Source: Solanum dulcamara (Eukaryota; Streptophyta; Magnoliopsida; Solanales; Solanaceae). From it: a stretch of 64,000 bases of DNA. Position 1 is the stretch's first letter, and each line of letters starts with the position of its first letter. Made by a program: the position numbers and the translations under genes. Shown piece after piece: positions 33,641-46,861 of this stretch. The notes beneath the pieces are model-generated. The model was not told the origin of the DNA, did not search any database, and saw nothing but the letters and a program-made list of their open reading frames with translations. The stretch spans positions 54,672,001 through 54,736,000 of the forward strand of contig NC_077243.1 of assembly GCF_947179165.1 (NCBI RefSeq). The letters are read 5' to 3'.

Positions 33641-35594
33641 ATGTGCTTATGATGAAAGAATGATGTAGATGGTACACCGAGTTCCCTAACAGGTCAGGCA
33701 CAGTACGTGATGGTAATATGTATGACTTTCTTTTATACGATGCGAGTACGGTAAATGGTTAAATGTTATACTTGCCCCCTGCATCCCTACGCCAACTGTA
33801 ATTTTCTTATGATGTCTATGCTTTACATACTTAGTACATATATCGTACTGACCCCCCTTTCTTGGGGGGGCGGGCTGTGTTCATGTCCACAGGTATAGAT
33901 ACACACTTTAGGGATCAGTCAGCGTAGGAGTTCCACTCAGCAGTTCAGAAGTGCTCCATTATATCAAAGCCTAGTTTTGGTATTAACCCTCGATGTATAT
34001 ATTTATTTGTTCACGGGTATAGCGAGATACCTGTCCTGCCTTATGTTACTGTTCTTACTCTTAGAGGTTTGTGGACATGTATGTGAGTTGTGTATGGGTT
34101 GTATATGCATGTATTGACAGTGGTGCCTATGATAAGACTCGTTGTCTTATATGTTATCCTGCCTGTTGATATGCTATAACTTAAACAGGGGACAAATTTA
34201 CTTACAAATAGCAGGGATATACGCTAGTGCCCAATTCGGGCATCTGTCAGGGCCTACGGGGTTGGGTCATGATAATATCTTTACTTGATGACATTGTTTA
34301 GAGTCCTTAGAACTTTCTCCTAGGAGATTTGAACTTAGGATGCCGCTTGGTTGACTTATATGTTTTTGGTTGGTCACCTGATATGATTTTTGGCTCATTC
34401 TTGTGCCTTGGTTGCTTATGATATTAAAATATTGGGTCGAAGGCCCTACTTTCAGTACATTGGAGTCTCAAGTGAGTGTCATATGATTTTTGATATACTA
34501 AGTACCTTATTTTCCTCGCCGGTGTTAAAAGCCCTATTTAAAAGAAAGAGTAAAACATGATAATAGGATTTTTGGTTGATGAATAAATAAGAGGGATTTA
34601 AGGAAAAACCGTGATATCTTATTTATGGAAATTCATAGTTGATGTGCTCGAGGTATGATTCCGGATGGCTCTTTTATTGATTTTGGGCTACACTTTATTT
34701 CATTTGATAAACTCAAGGTGTGAATTCTTGGAGGCCTGCTGATACATATTCTGGGTTATTACTTTGATGTTTATAAGCTCGAGGTATGATTCCGGGCGCC
34801 CCATTATTTTATGAGCTCAAGGGTTATTCTGGGCGCCACATGATACTTTTGGAGGATATCCAGCCATAACTACGAGTTACAATTGTGAATTCTCTTGGTA
34901 TTGTTTCAGTTGCGATTATTGATGTGACTACATGGTTTGTTGGACTTACTTCATTATCGTATGATTATTCCCGTACCATCTTTTCCTATATTTATAGTTT
35001 ATGCTCCTCTCTTCTTGTTATTAGTATCATCATACTCCTTATGATATATTTATTCTTTCTGAGCTCGGTCGGCTTATGATGCCTACTGAGTATTCCATCA
35101 TTTGTTACTCATATTGTACTTTTGCATCTTTTTGATTCAGCTCCTAGTTTGAGCCACCCCTAACGCGCGCCTGATCATCCTTAGCGGTGCTAGTTTTGGA
35201 TTGTGGTCAGCTCTGGCGTTCAGAGACTTGCTACTTTTCCTCTTTTGTACTGACTTACACTTGTACTTTTGGATAGTCAGATCTGTATTGTATATTTTTA
35301 CATTGTCAGATTTTGTACTTAGTAGCTCCTCTATAGGTGACACCTGGTCCGTAGTTTGGTCTAGTGTTAGTTTGTCATTTGTTTTGGCCACTAACGGGTC
35401 TTTTGTATATTTTGTATTTTATTTACATATCTATACCCTGACCCGACTTTTTTGTTATATTCTTTTTGCTTCCGCTTCCTTATGTTATTAATTATTTAAT
35501 TAGATTGAGATTTGACTTCCATTTGACTTGGGTTTGGCTCGCCTACTCAGGGGTTATAGTAGGCGCCATCATGACCCGAATTCGGATCGTGACC

Positions 35595-35908
35595 TATGAC
35601 TACGTCTAATATTATTTTATTATATATCTACACTTGAGAACGCATTTGCAGTTGTTATATAACTTCATCTCTATCTAAATCAGAGAAGCAACTGATAATC
35701 TGTATTTTTCTCGTGTGTAGAGCGATTTACTCTTGCCAAAAAGAGTCTAACAATTCCTGCTTACTTCAAAGCTTCACATTTCATTTTTTATACATTTATG
35801 TTGTTATCTTTCGATTAAAGTTTTATATATTAGTATTTTGCACTTACATCTATGCTTCCTTTTATTTGTGTTTGGGTTTGTACGAACCAACTAAGAGCGA
35901 TAGTAAGA
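35595..35908. other. AT-rich spacer, unassigned
   Basis: I see no gene, LTR end or repeat that I can name here. The 66-residue frame at 35713-35913 shows no domain. Confidence 0.4.
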
Positions 35909-37974
35909 TGTAGTTCACCTTCCCATCCCTTTAGATATTGGGTTTAGTATAGTCACTGGGCTTAGAACGATAATTTCTAATTAAGTTTTATTTGTTACTT
36001 AACATATGTTCCAGTTATGAAAGCATAACTTTTTTTAAAGAAGTTGAACTTGGGAATAACCTTTTTTAAAAATATAATGTATCTATTTTCAGATTTATTT
36101 TTGATAAACTAAGTGTTTAAAGTGCAATTTTTAGCAACTTAAAGTGCATATTTTGGGGGGTTCAAAGTTGTACGATTTCAAGCTTTAAAATATGCACATA
36201 TTTTGATAAGAAGTGTAACCTTTCAAGAACTTAAAATGAAGTTTTTTGATTGAAAATACAGAATTAAAGTTTTAAAAGTGCAGCTTTTTGAGTATTTAAA
36301 ATACAGATTTAAAGTCTCAAAATTGTTGAACCTTTTATCGTTTGTCTTGGCAAAACTTTTATCCGACCCAAGCTCCCGACACATAAGATTTTAAAGAAAG
36401 AAAGGACCTGCTCAAATTAATTAAACTTTGAAGTAATTATCCTTAAACTTTTACATATGTTTTTTTAGGTTCAAATATTTTCTCAAAGTTTAATTGCTTT
36501 AGGTTATTTTATTAATAGTTATTAGTTCTTATTCTGTTCATTCCTTTTTAAATTCTTACTTAACAAATCACAACGCATTTATCAAAATATCGTCAACTTC
36601 ACATATATTTTTTTTTCCTTTTATCAACCGTTTTAACCTCACAAAAGATACTAAAACATAGGCTTTCTATTAAAAATCCTCAAATTTAGGTGGTGGCTAT
36701 GAACCCAGTAAAACTAGAGGCAAAAGAACTATAAAGTTAGGGTAGGACACGAATAGTTAAGCCCATTTAAATTTTTTTTAAAATCAATCCTCTTATAAAG
36801 AAATCGAATTTATTGTTATAATCGTTATTTTCCAAACAAAATACAACTCAAATATATTAGTTTCTTAATATGTTATTTCAAGATTTCAAATTTATTAACA
36901 GGTTCAAAATACAAGATATATACATGTATATGTCATACACACAAGGTATACATATTTTATTTCTTATACTTAGTTTTCTCTATACCTGATGTATTTGGTT
37001 TATACACACCTTATTATTTTTCCATATTTGCTATTTTTTTTATGAATGTTATTTTTTTTCCATATAAATTGTAAATTCCTACACTTTCACATTCACATTA
37101 TTGTACCACATATATATCTATTGCCACTTTGTCCCCACATTTAAATAAATAATAAGCTCTCATATGTTTTAAACAACATAGATAAGCATATTTTACTTTA
37201 TAAAATCGCAAACTTTATATAATATTTTAACATTTTAGTATTCTTTTCCTTTTTCTTTTATTTAATTTTTTTATGATACTCCATTTTTATTGAATTTTTT
37301 TGCTCAAATTATATGTACTATATATCACATAAATTGATATATATTTATACCCCATCTATTATCTTATTTATTTTTACATCTTAATTCTATAAATAAAATA
37401 ACAAATTCTCATATGATTTAAACTCAACATTTATATATTTACTTATGATAAGTTTATATAATTTCAATCACTTAATATGACTTTAAACATGCATCTATAT
37501 TTTAAATATATAAAATGTCCATACATTTCAAATATATTTATTTATTTAATTATTATTTTACTGTACAATAAATTATTATGAATAAATGTGTTACATAAAT
37601 ATAATAGACGTATATATGACATGCCTTGTATTTATACCCTTTTCTCAAATTAATTAAAGTTTTTCTTATCTTCATTTTCTAAAGCAAATAAATGAATAAA
37701 ATATCCCTAGTTATTTTCTAAAAATAAATCTAAGCACTATCTTCTGGTAGGCTCTGAGGGTGCTTAACACCCTCCCTCAAGTAACCAAATCCTTACCTAG
37801 AATCTCACTAATTTTGTAAATCAAAACAGAGTTAACACTCACATTTTCCACAAAAATAATTTCCCTAATCTTTTCCTTAAAATTAGGTTGCGACTCTAAA
37901 TAATTTTCAAAATCAGAGGCATAGACACTTTATGTAGCGAACTATTTGGGCGAGTTCAAAAATGGGGTGCGACA
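35909..37974 (+). repeat. Probable Tat/Ogre-type LTR, left boundary uncertain
   Basis: The right end GGCGAGTTCAAAAATGGGGTGCGACA (last 20 bases are the key ones, to 37974), together with the preceding GGTTGCGACTC, is the style I know from LTR ends of Tat/Ogre-like plant elements. The proposed start TGTAGTTCACC at 35909 is only a plausible TG. No target duplication is found around these limits. The interior is very AT-rich (36000-37700), with repeated AAAGTGCA words at about 36110-36290 and no coding potential. Confidence 0.4.
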
Positions 37975-38474
37975 CTCAGTACATTCAAAGTACTAACCAC
38001 ATACTTTCTTCCTATATTGTTTGATAATATAGATTGTGACGCTTCACATCCCACACGCTATTAATACAGATCTCCAATCGGGGATTGATCCAGTTTGGTG
38101 AGTCATCATTCATCGAGGATGGTCTTATGTTTCTTTCAAGCATTACTATTAAAGTTTCAGATTTTGGAATTAGCAAGAGGTTTGGCCTAGAAACTCATAT
38201 GTTTTAGAGGATTTTTAGACAATTAGACAAGATTCCACTCATGATGTTCAAACTGTCTTTCATTAAGTTAGACTATTATTAGACTTCAAGATATCTTCCA
38301 CATTTCTATTTTACTCTTATATGAATTTTGTTAATCTTTGTATCATGCCATGCCATGAGCTTATCTTGGGGTCACTTGTGGCTCTAAGAACCATGTTGAG
38401 ACTAGGGGCTACTCTCAGGTTGAGAAATAGGTAGATACAGATCCTCGTGCAAGTGGTCAAGTTAAGCTGATGGT
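37975..38474 (+). repeat. Fragment of a further gypsy LTR
   Basis: It starts CTCAGTACATTCAAAGTACTAACC, a diverged form of the CAGTAC/GTACTG block of other LTRs, and goes on with GTGAGTCATCATTCATCGAGG, typical of the 3' third of some Solanaceae gypsy LTRs. No terminus is visible on either side. The right limit depends on the guessed Athila start. Confidence 0.35.
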
Positions 38475-41400
38475 TGTTATGTCCCATTTTTTTGAGAGTT
38501 GTTGTGTTTGGAGTCTTCTTTTTTGTGTAGTGATGTACCATGGATTTATGGTACTTGGAATGCTTTAAACTTAGGATTTTGTGAGCCTTTTAATCATTTT
38601 TAGTAGATTTGATTATTTTTTGTCTTTGATTTATAGGAAATAGGTTTCGGTAGTAGAGAAGGAAAAACAGTGTTAGTAGTGAAAAATTTTCCATCTATGA
38701 GTCAACTTACGAGTCTTGGTTCTTTCCACGAGCCATAAGTAACACTCATAGGTGAGAAGTCTGAAGATTTGAAGTTAGTTTTAAGCTACGAGTGCAGAAA
38801 CGAGCCATAGGAAAAAGATCGCAAGAGATGACTACAGAGCTGAAGAAGGAAGACTCAAATCACGAACTAGCAAGACGATCCATAGATGGACCTAAGACCT
38901 GTAGGTCCTATTCTTAGAAGAGGTCCTGAGAATATGCTAAATATTGATTGCTACGACTGTACTCCATGAATCGTAGGATGAGTGGTGACACATAGTTCCT
39001 ATTCATAGAAGACATCATGAAAGGTTAACTACATATTCTTTCCATGAGTGGATTCATGAGTCATTCAAGGACCTATGACACATAGGTCGCGAGTTGTAGA
39101 TGTTGCCAAACTACTTTACTTACTTTTCCTAAATTTTATTTATTTATGATTAGATGTATATAATAACACTTTTTGGGTTTTGTTTATTTTTTCATGCACA
39201 TTTTTGAGTTTGAGGATTACGGACAAACTACTTTTGCTTTAATTCTTGAATTTGTGGGATTGTGATTATACTTTTGTTCGTCGAATTTTGGCTTTCCAAT
39301 TCAATTCAAGATTTTGAAATTCCATATTCATTCTTGTAAGTACATAATTTATTTTAACCAAATTATTATGAATTGTGATCAACTAATTATAAGTAGCTAA
39401 TTCAACAACTAGGATTGTGGGAACCATGAAGAATTAATGGTGTAAACCGAATAACTAGTAATTCTTGAATAATGTACATGAATGTATTATTATTTCCTTC
39501 GCTATGATTGCCTTTTAATAGTTGCAAATATTAGAACTCGCCTTGTTCTTACTTGTCGGACCAAGGAGATAACGAATGGAAAAAAGGATTATACAACAAA
39601 GATTTGAGGCTATCAACCCTCATTTAATAGCATGAACAGACCAAGGGATAGCTAATCTGGGATCATTGATAAGGTTTAGTAAAACATACACCCGTAGACG
39701 GATCAAGTTGCGTGGTGATAATCAGCTATTTAGGGGACCAACCACTTAGGTCGAATTAACTTACCGGTCTTGCATGCTATACACTAGATAAGGATTACTA
39801 AAATAAGGTTCTACTGAGTTAAGAATTTGTTGTGTCACGATCCAATTTCTCAAGTAACGATGAAACCTATTACAATCTACTACTTGGCAAGCCTAATCCC
39901 TAGCCTGGAACCAAAAGCAATGGGCTATCAGGCAAAAATAAACTAATGAAATAGAAGACAATGTTAAGAAGAAAAAACAGGGATAATTGAATAAATACAT
40001 AACACAAAAAACCACTCCCAAGATGACATCAATCAGTAATTGAGCATCTAGACAAAATAATAGTGCAAGGCTTTTACAAATATAAATATAGATACAACCA
40101 GTCTTCAAAACCAAGTAAAGACTAATCCTAGCCCAAAATAGATTGGAATCGGCAACTTCAGATGCAAGAGCACACCCAATCTCTGAACCTAAGCTGCTTC
40201 GCACAAAATCCAAATCACCAGCAATACCTCGTACTATGATCTATAGGGTATAGAAGTGTAGTCTGAGTACAAAATGAATTGTACTCAATATGCATAGTTC
40301 GACTGAGTTCCCAAAACAAATCAAGTATTAAAAGCTTGTAAACAAGATAAGTACAACACAAGTAACTACACAAGATAGAGCAGGAACTAAGAGTAAAGAA
40401 ATAGGATACTAGGAGAAAACAAGAAGGGTCAAGAAACGTACCTAAAAGAGCAAGACAACAACCTATTTACAACAAGGAAGCATTATAAAAGTCAACTAAT
40501 AAAGAATGGAATGTCCAAAATCATCGCTAATCACATAGCAATCTAAGAACTAATCCAACTCAGCCTAACAGGGAGTACCAACAACAAGTCCAGACTAAGA
40601 CAACCTAATAGCTAGATACAAATGTAATATTAGATAAGCACAATTATAGTCAAATAACAACCAACCAGATGCCCATACCCTTGGAAGGTACAAACAACAA
40701 ACAAAATATAACTAACAAACATAACCCCCGCCCTCCATAAATCGGGAGTGCAAAATATCAAATAATTATATTAGTGATAGGTGATGCATATGAATGCACG
40801 TTTGTATTAAAAAGTATCATTGGTGGCTCTAAGAAATCATCACTAACCAAGTGTATAGACCTTCCCCGACCCTCGACCTTCCAGGTGGAACCCATGTAGC
40901 TCCCTCATCCAGTACTGTGGTACTCATAGTTAGAGGAAACCATAGGGGATGCAGGAAGTCTGTATACACTACATGGGCCCAAACCAAGTTTTAAACATAT
41001 AATATCCTTATCTTGGTAATGGAGGATGAGTAGCCAAGCCAATGCAGAAAAAGGGCAATGTCGCACCAAATAGTCAAGTAAAGGCTAAGTGCATCCTAGA
41101 TGCCTCTAATGGTTCCATTAGAAAAGGAATATGTCATTGATGCCTCATAAGTCTCAAAGAACTAGTATATCAAAGTGATCTAGGTGGTACTACTCCCGTT
41201 AAAACTAGTTTAAAAATAGTAAGATTGTAACAATGTGATTTCTCATAATAGTAGTGAAAATCCAATAAAGGAACTAGGATCATATCACAAAATATGTGAA
41301 AATACCCAATCAACAATCAATAAGGCATCACAAGCCTATCGCTAACAATAAAGTGAAAGAATTTATATGTGGCTCAGAAACAAATAAGGAGAGAAATATC

Positions 41401-43562
41401 ACTATAAACTATGCTTTACCCTAATTATAACACTCTATATCTCAACTGAGTACATCTAAGACAAACATGTGGCTACAATGATCCCCTAAGGTCTCAATAC
41501 TAGCATAATATACATCATCCAAAACAAGCCCTACCGAAAGCTACACCTAGCTACAAGGGTGCTAGAAGACATCCTAACGCATTTAAGGTTCAAACCTAGC
41601 CGAAGGACACCAATATCAATCCTATTAAGAATAAAAATGTTAAGTCAATACCACAAACAAGGCCTATAGCCTAAGCTAAGGATTCCACGAGACTACTCTA
41701 GTTTAAGGCTCAATCGGGAACTAAGAAAATTGTGTAGGAGGAAAACCCTATACTCAGAAAATACCAACCTAAATCACATGTAATTTATAATAAATAGTAT
41801 CTAATAAACCTTAGTCAAAGTGGGAGGTCATAGCCTACCTCAAAGCCAATCACGAGCGCTCTAAATCTGCTAAATTGAAGCTTTTCGCCACTGAACCGCC
41901 TCCAATTGGCACCACATTAACAAAATATCAATTATGGCATCATTACAGAAATTTCAACACCTAATTAGTAATAATTGGAGACAAATTCAAAACTGGGTCT
42001 AAGATGAGATTATGGGACCTATGCTGGAAATCCCAAAATTGACTCCATAAAAAGGTTCATTTCATCTTAACGACCTTGTCTCTCAAAATAGGACATAATT
42101 TGATGTTCGAAAAATGAAGAAATCAATCTATGCAAGAAAAACTCTATTAAAGTTAAAGAGTAGAGAGAGGGCAGTCCCTTCAAGATAGAAATCACCTCAA
42201 ATGATAAGTACACAACCTTCACAAATACAGTGGACTTTAAATCACTAAATTTGGCCTCCACAACTCCCAAAATTGCAAAAATAAGTAATGGGACTTAGCT
42301 GAATCGAGTCTACCCTTTAACTTAAAGACCAGATGGATTTTCTCTTTGCGAACAAGGAGGGAGGGGTTTGTGAATATGGAGAACAGACCCACAGAGCTCT
42401 ATGAATGCAGCGAGGCCACTACAAACATGGAGGTTCAGGCCCTAATACTCCGCGAATGTGGCAGGGGCCATGCGAACGTGGAGGACAACACCTCGGACCT
42501 TTGAGAACAAGGCCTCATGCCAGCTAATGCAGAGGCCAATACTAATGGCTTCTGTAAACTCGGCCTAGGTGGTGTGAAAGTGAGGACCAAATTGGGGATG
42601 CACCAGTTGATGCGTATCAGCTAGTCTTTCCCAAACTAGAAATCTATGATGGGGTGCTCGAGATTTTTTCATATCCCTGTGCACACAAATGAACTATGCT
42701 ACCCCACCAAATTTGACATTCCAAACTCAATGATAAAGTCAAAATTTCCATACAATTTCATATTAAAAAAAGTGGGCCTCACACCTAAATGTAGTTTTAA
42801 GCCAAATTCCACAAGTAGGTTCAGAATGAGACTGGAAGCCTTGAGACACTCACAAGAGGTCATTCTAGAATAAACTCGACATTTTAAAGCAACAATGCTG
42901 GTGGACTTCTCATCCTAGTATGGGTTTTAAGAATATTGACCAAGATCAAACTTAGACTAAATCTTAAATGGCTAAAAATGCCTAATAGCTCAAACTCATA
43001 TCGAATGCCTCGGGAAGTTAGCCTACCATTCCACTAGACTAAAATAACCCTTTCGGAGATGATGGAACTATTAGAATTCCATTTTGAGGCCCTTTTTCTG
43101 GAGTTTGATCAAATTCAACTGTTCAAACTCTAAGAGCTCTATAACACAAAAATTGTCATAAAAACCAAAAGTATGACCAGGCGACCCAGCTGGTAGTCCC
43201 AGCAAGTGTTTAATGACTTGGGGTCACTAAAACAAAGCTCTAAATGCTTAAAAGATCAGGAATGTAAGAATTTACCTAGAGGGTCATTACAAGTGGGGAA
43301 TATATATACCCTAGTTTTGTCCTTTATTGAATTAAAATATATTAGTTTGTTACTTTTATACTTGTTACTTTTGATCGATACTATCAATTACTTCTTTACG
43401 AAAAAAACCTCTTATGTAACTAATACAACAAAGATTATAAATAGTAACAGATAAACTAAGTTTGAATCCTATTCCTCATAGGATCGACCCTAACCTATGT
43501 TAGGTTTTTTATTTGAATAATGATGCTTATACTTCTTTTTAGAGGTGTATTTTGGCATATCA
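38475..43562 (+). repeat. 5' LTR of Athila element, split by solo LTR H
   Basis: The right end is fixed by the primer site just after GGCATATCA (43562). The left end TGTTATGTCCC at 38475 is a guess. The stretch 39400-39830 (GGAACCAACC-like, CATGCTATACACTAG) and its continuation 43292-43562 (GTGGGGAATATATATACCC, TCATAGGATCGACCC) form the R-U5 style of Athila LTRs, interrupted by H. A cluster of TACGAGTC/CACGAGCC-type palindromic words lies at 38690-39110. Confidence 0.65.
39833..43291 (-). mobile_element. Minus-strand solo LTR, family H, 3.5 kb
   Basis: The plus-strand ends TGTCACGATCC and GGGTCATTACA are the reverse complement of a TG...CA LTR (TGTAATGACCC...GGATCGTGACA). No internal gene, second LTR or primer site is present. 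Flanks TGTTG (39828-39832) and AGTGG (43292-43296) agree at only 3 of 5 positions, so the target duplication has decayed or my limits are off by a few bases. It has a cluster of GCGAA/CGCGAATG words at 42340-42600 and is split from the Athila LTR on both sides. Confidence 0.75.
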
Positions 43563-43567
43563 AATTT

Positions 43568-43585
43568 TGGAATCATTGTCGGACA
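43568..43585 (+). other. Degenerate Athila primer binding site
   Basis: TGGAATCATTGTCGGACA follows the LTR end after AATTT. It corresponds to the Athila-style site TGGCGCCGTTGCCGGGGA with several transitions. This placement marks the start of the Athila interior. Confidence 0.7.
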
Positions 43586-43608
43586 TTAAGGCTTTTAGAT
43601 TAGATTGA

Positions 43609-45265
43609 TTGTGTTATTTGACTAGTAGTCATTATTTCTTAATTTACATTTTATTTTCTTTTTGTTCATGCTTAAACTGGTTGAGTTCTAGTGAATGCCC
43701 AATATGCGGAGTCAAGAAAGACCCCCTGATTCCATTTAATTTGGAAATTCAAAGAGCTCTAAGGAGAATGGCCAAAAACGGTGGTCATGAAATGGAAGAA
43801 GAGGATGCTCACCAAAATTTTCTCCAAAATCCATATGGAATGTTCATAACAACCAACCGATTTGAGAGATAGTCCTCCACCCTGATAGAGACCTGAGTTC
43901 GGTATTTGGAACAACGATGTAGCCAATCATGATTCCATTGGGACTACGGGTACCATCGTGGTACCTCTATTACCTCTTGGAGAAAAGTTCCATTGTTTAT
44001 AGTGGTTTAATTCAGATTCTTCACAGTAGAGGATTGTTAATATGCTTGCCATCTGAATAATGTGGTGTATGTCTACAAGAGCAATGAAGGTAACACAAAT
44101 TTAAATATGGACGGCATCAGATTACGTGTGTTCCCATTATCATTTATAGGTGAAGCAACTAGTTGGTTGATAGAGCTCCCATATAACTCCATCACTAAAT
44201 GGGGGCATTTACATGAGGCTTTTATAGAAAAATAGTTGCATTTGTCAAAAAAAATGAAGCTTAAAGACAAAATCAATAATTTCCAACAACTACTGGGAGA
44301 GTCGATAAGTGTTGCATAGGTTAGTTTTACTTAGTATTTAAGGAGTGTAGAAAATCACAAAATTACTGATGTGTCACTTCTTGAGATATTTTATAGAGCA
44401 TTGGATGATAATGGAAAAGCAGTTGCAGATACCATCATTGGAGGTTCATTCATGGAAAACACTTTTAAGGAAACTGCCGAGAGACTTGATTGTATTGCTA
44501 AAATGAATAGAGCATAGAGTAATAGCGGCAAAGAAACTACAAAGAGAACTTTACAGTTGGGACTAACCAAAATACAAATCTAGTGGATGAGGAAGTACTT
44601 CGGGAAATAGCAAAATTAAGAATGGAGTTTAATGTTGGCATTCAAAAATATTTGATCAGAAAAAGTCAATACAATAGACCACTAAGGAAGATTGCCAATA
44701 CATGATACTTTTGGATATGAGGAGGATGCATATTATGTGAATGAGAAGATAGAGGGACTAATGCCCAAGCTTCCAATCAGGATACTTGGCACCAAGGTCA
44801 AGGGAATCAATGTTGGAACTATAATCATAAAACAACTTAAACCGAGAGGCCACAACAACCATGGTAAAAACTAAAATCAAGAGAGAAACTATAATCATGA
44901 TAACAACTACAATCAGAATAGATATAATGACCGAAATTGGGGTCAAGAAAGAAAAGGTGATAGGAAAAGGAGAGACACTAACATAAAAAAAGGTGGTGCA
45001 TATATCCCACCAGGCAATTGAGATGGAGGATCTGTAAGTGCAAGTATTAAAGACATAAATACCAAGATGATAAAAAGGTATGACTTTACTAAGGAAAATC
45101 TCAAAGAGATATGCAATGATCTATAGAGTATGAATCATACAGTAGAGTCACACGCTATATCCATCAAACATATTGAGTGGCAATTGGGTCAAATTGCCTC
45201 ATCCTTGAATCTAAGCAAAAAAAGGAATACTCCCAAGAAATACAGCCTAGAATTTTAAAAATGAT
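43609..45265 (+). pseudogene. gag remnant of Athila element F
   Basis: The frame 43609-43872 contains FNLEIQRALRRMAKNG and an acidic EMEEEDAHQN stretch, the N-terminal region of Athila Gag. Its apparent ATG is within the leader, so the start is uncertain. Next, at 44100-44520, are GIRLRVFPLSFIGEATSWL, ITKWGHLHEAFIEK, LKDKINNFQQLLGES and IFYRALDDNGKAVADTIIGG, the capsid core in the usual Athila order, broken by stops. The region 44590-45250 is Asn/Arg-rich and ends with the IEWQLGQIASSLN helix typical just before the protease region. Several stops (for example at 44234 and 44320) exclude function. Confidence 0.8.
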
Positions 45266-45274
45266 GGATAATGC

Positions 45275-46861
45275 ATGTTAGTAACCACCCGAAGTAGTAC
45301 CCAAATAGTGGATCCACAAATACAAGCAATTGAGAATGATGAACATGATTCTTATTCTAGCGGGGATGAGATAGCTACCCAATCAAAAGAGAAAGTTGAG
45401 GACAAGAAGTTGATCAACAAAAAACCTCAAAAAGGGGATAAAAAGTTTTATGTGGTGGTTGACAAAGACAAAGAGGCCACTCCAACTCCAATTCCCATGT
45501 TGTGGCCTCCTTCACATTTTCCATAAAGCTTGATAAAGAAAGCTAAGGATGGAAAATATCACCAGTTTATCTCCATTATGAAACAAATATCAGTTAATGT
45601 CCCTTTGATTGAAGTGTTGGAGAAGATGCCTGGGCATGCAAAGTTTATGAAGAACCTTATGAAAAAAAAGAGAACAGTGAGCTTCAAACCTGCTGAAAAC
45701 TTGCATCATTGTATTGGAATAGCCACCCATTCACTCGTGAAAAAAAAAGGAGGATCTTGGAGCATTCACTATACCATGTACTATTGGAGAATTTAACTTC
45801 AATAAAGCTTTATGTAATTTGGGTGGTAGCATTAGTCTGATGCCACAAGAAATATTTCGATACTTGGGCTTTAAAGCCCCCAAACTGGTGGTAATGCATC
45901 TACTTAAGTCAAATCATACCATGAAAAGCTTGTAGGTATTCTCTATGATGTTTTAGTGAAGGTTGAATCATTTTTATTCCTAGCGGATTTTGTTAGTCAT
46001 TAATCTGAGGTTGAGTTCGAGGTTCTTATCTTTATGGAAGACTATTCTTAGCCATTGCATGTTTTCTGGTTGATATGGATATTGGACAACTGAAGTTTAG
46101 ATTAAATAATGAAGAGGTAATTTTTAATTATGTTTAATAATAAAGCATCACAATGAAATGATACGAATAGTTTTAGTGATAAATCTTGTTGATGAGGTGC
46201 AACATGAAATACCTATTGAGGAGAGTTGGGTGTTGAAGAACTAGCAGCAGTGATCATGAATTTCAATGGAGAGCACATTCAAAAGTATAAAGAGATGGTT
46301 AATACACTTGATAGTATGGGGAAGTACAATTTTGAACCAAAGAAACTCGACTTAGATTTGAAGAACAGAGCAACCCCATCTGCAAAATCATCCATTATCG
46401 AAGCTCTAACATTAGAGCTCAAACCCCTTCCTTATCCCTTTCAATATGTGTTCTTGAGGCCCGACAATACCTTGCCGGCCATTATAACTGCTGATCTAAA
46501 CAAAAGACAAGTAATAGTTATGACATTTGTATTAAAGCATTTCAAGAGAGCAATTGGATGATCCATAGTTGATATCATAGGTATCCCATTGGGCATATGT
46601 TCTCATAAATAAAAAATATACCATATTGCAAACCTAGAATTGAGCACTAGAGAATACTTAACCCATCTATGCAAGAAGCCATCGAGAAAAAGATCAACAA
46701 ATGGCTAGATACTAGAGTGGTTTATCCGATTGCTGAAAGTAAATGAGTAAGTCCTGATCAATGTGTGCCTAAGAAAGGAGGAATCCCTGTGGTTCTGAAT
46801 GCAAAGAATAAGCTCATTCTGATGAGGAAAGTCACTAGTTGGAAAGTAGCCATGGACTATC
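45275..46861 (+). pseudogene. Athila pol 5' part: protease region and start of RT
   Basis: Frames 45275-45526 and 45530-45796 are in phase, separated by one TAA. The second has QFISIMKQISVNVPLIEVLEKMPGHAKFMK, the conserved stretch before Athila protease. Near 45800 FNKAL and then LMPQEIFRYLGF mark the protease (DLGAS-type site altered). The region 46226-46561 carries the linker and LKPLPYPFQYVFL, the start of RT. Then, after a frameshift, about 46690-46860 reads ...PIAESK and VPKKGGIPVVLNAKN up to MDY, where element G has inserted. Catalytic RT residues lie downstream of the insertion. Confidence 0.8.

Larger units (their letters stand above)
30464..34274 (+). mobile_element. Solo LTR of family B, 3.8 kb, with perfect target duplication
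   Basis: It starts TGTTACACCCC and ends GGGTCATGATA (final CA decayed to TA). It is flanked by ATATC at 30459-30463 and 34275-34279, a perfect 5-bp target duplication. No internal genes or primer site remain. Extra length relative to 15616-19132 comes from a 95-bp duplication, repeated blocks at 32100-32420 and minisatellite units at 33204-33640. Confidence 0.93.
29299..35594 (+). repeat. LTR of family D, left-truncated, split by solo LTR
   Basis: The right end TAGGCGCC...CCCGAATTCGGATCGTGACC (about 35550-35594) is a decayed gypsy LTR terminus, and the sequence before it contains an LTR-like CTACTGAGTA block (about 35075-35090). The left part, 29299-30463, includes CCGCATTCGCAGA and CACATTCGCGGA words around 29608-29720. 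The perfect ATATC duplication around 30464-34274 shows that the two parts were once continuous (about 2.5 kb). There is no TG start at 29299, so it is truncated or joined by deletion. The frames within (such as 35201-35491) show no domain and are not called as genes. Confidence 0.65.

Noticed and set aside
33180..33663. Frames with YHNHHIPYLTLYGT or DRTERSSTLLYD-like repeats
   Set aside because: They are translations of the 45-bp and 40-bp minisatellites in the solo LTR.
35201..35491. 96-residue hydrophobic frame
   Set aside because: It lies inside the 3' part of a family-D LTR with T-rich codons; no domain is seen.
36000..37700. AT-rich stretch as possible centromere satellite or matrix attachment region
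   Set aside because: No regular tandem period is visible, and it ends in an LTR-like terminus; base composition alone is not enough.
39893..40213. 106-residue minus frame with hydrophobic stretches
   Set aside because: It lies within solo LTR H, has no recognised domain and a biased composition.
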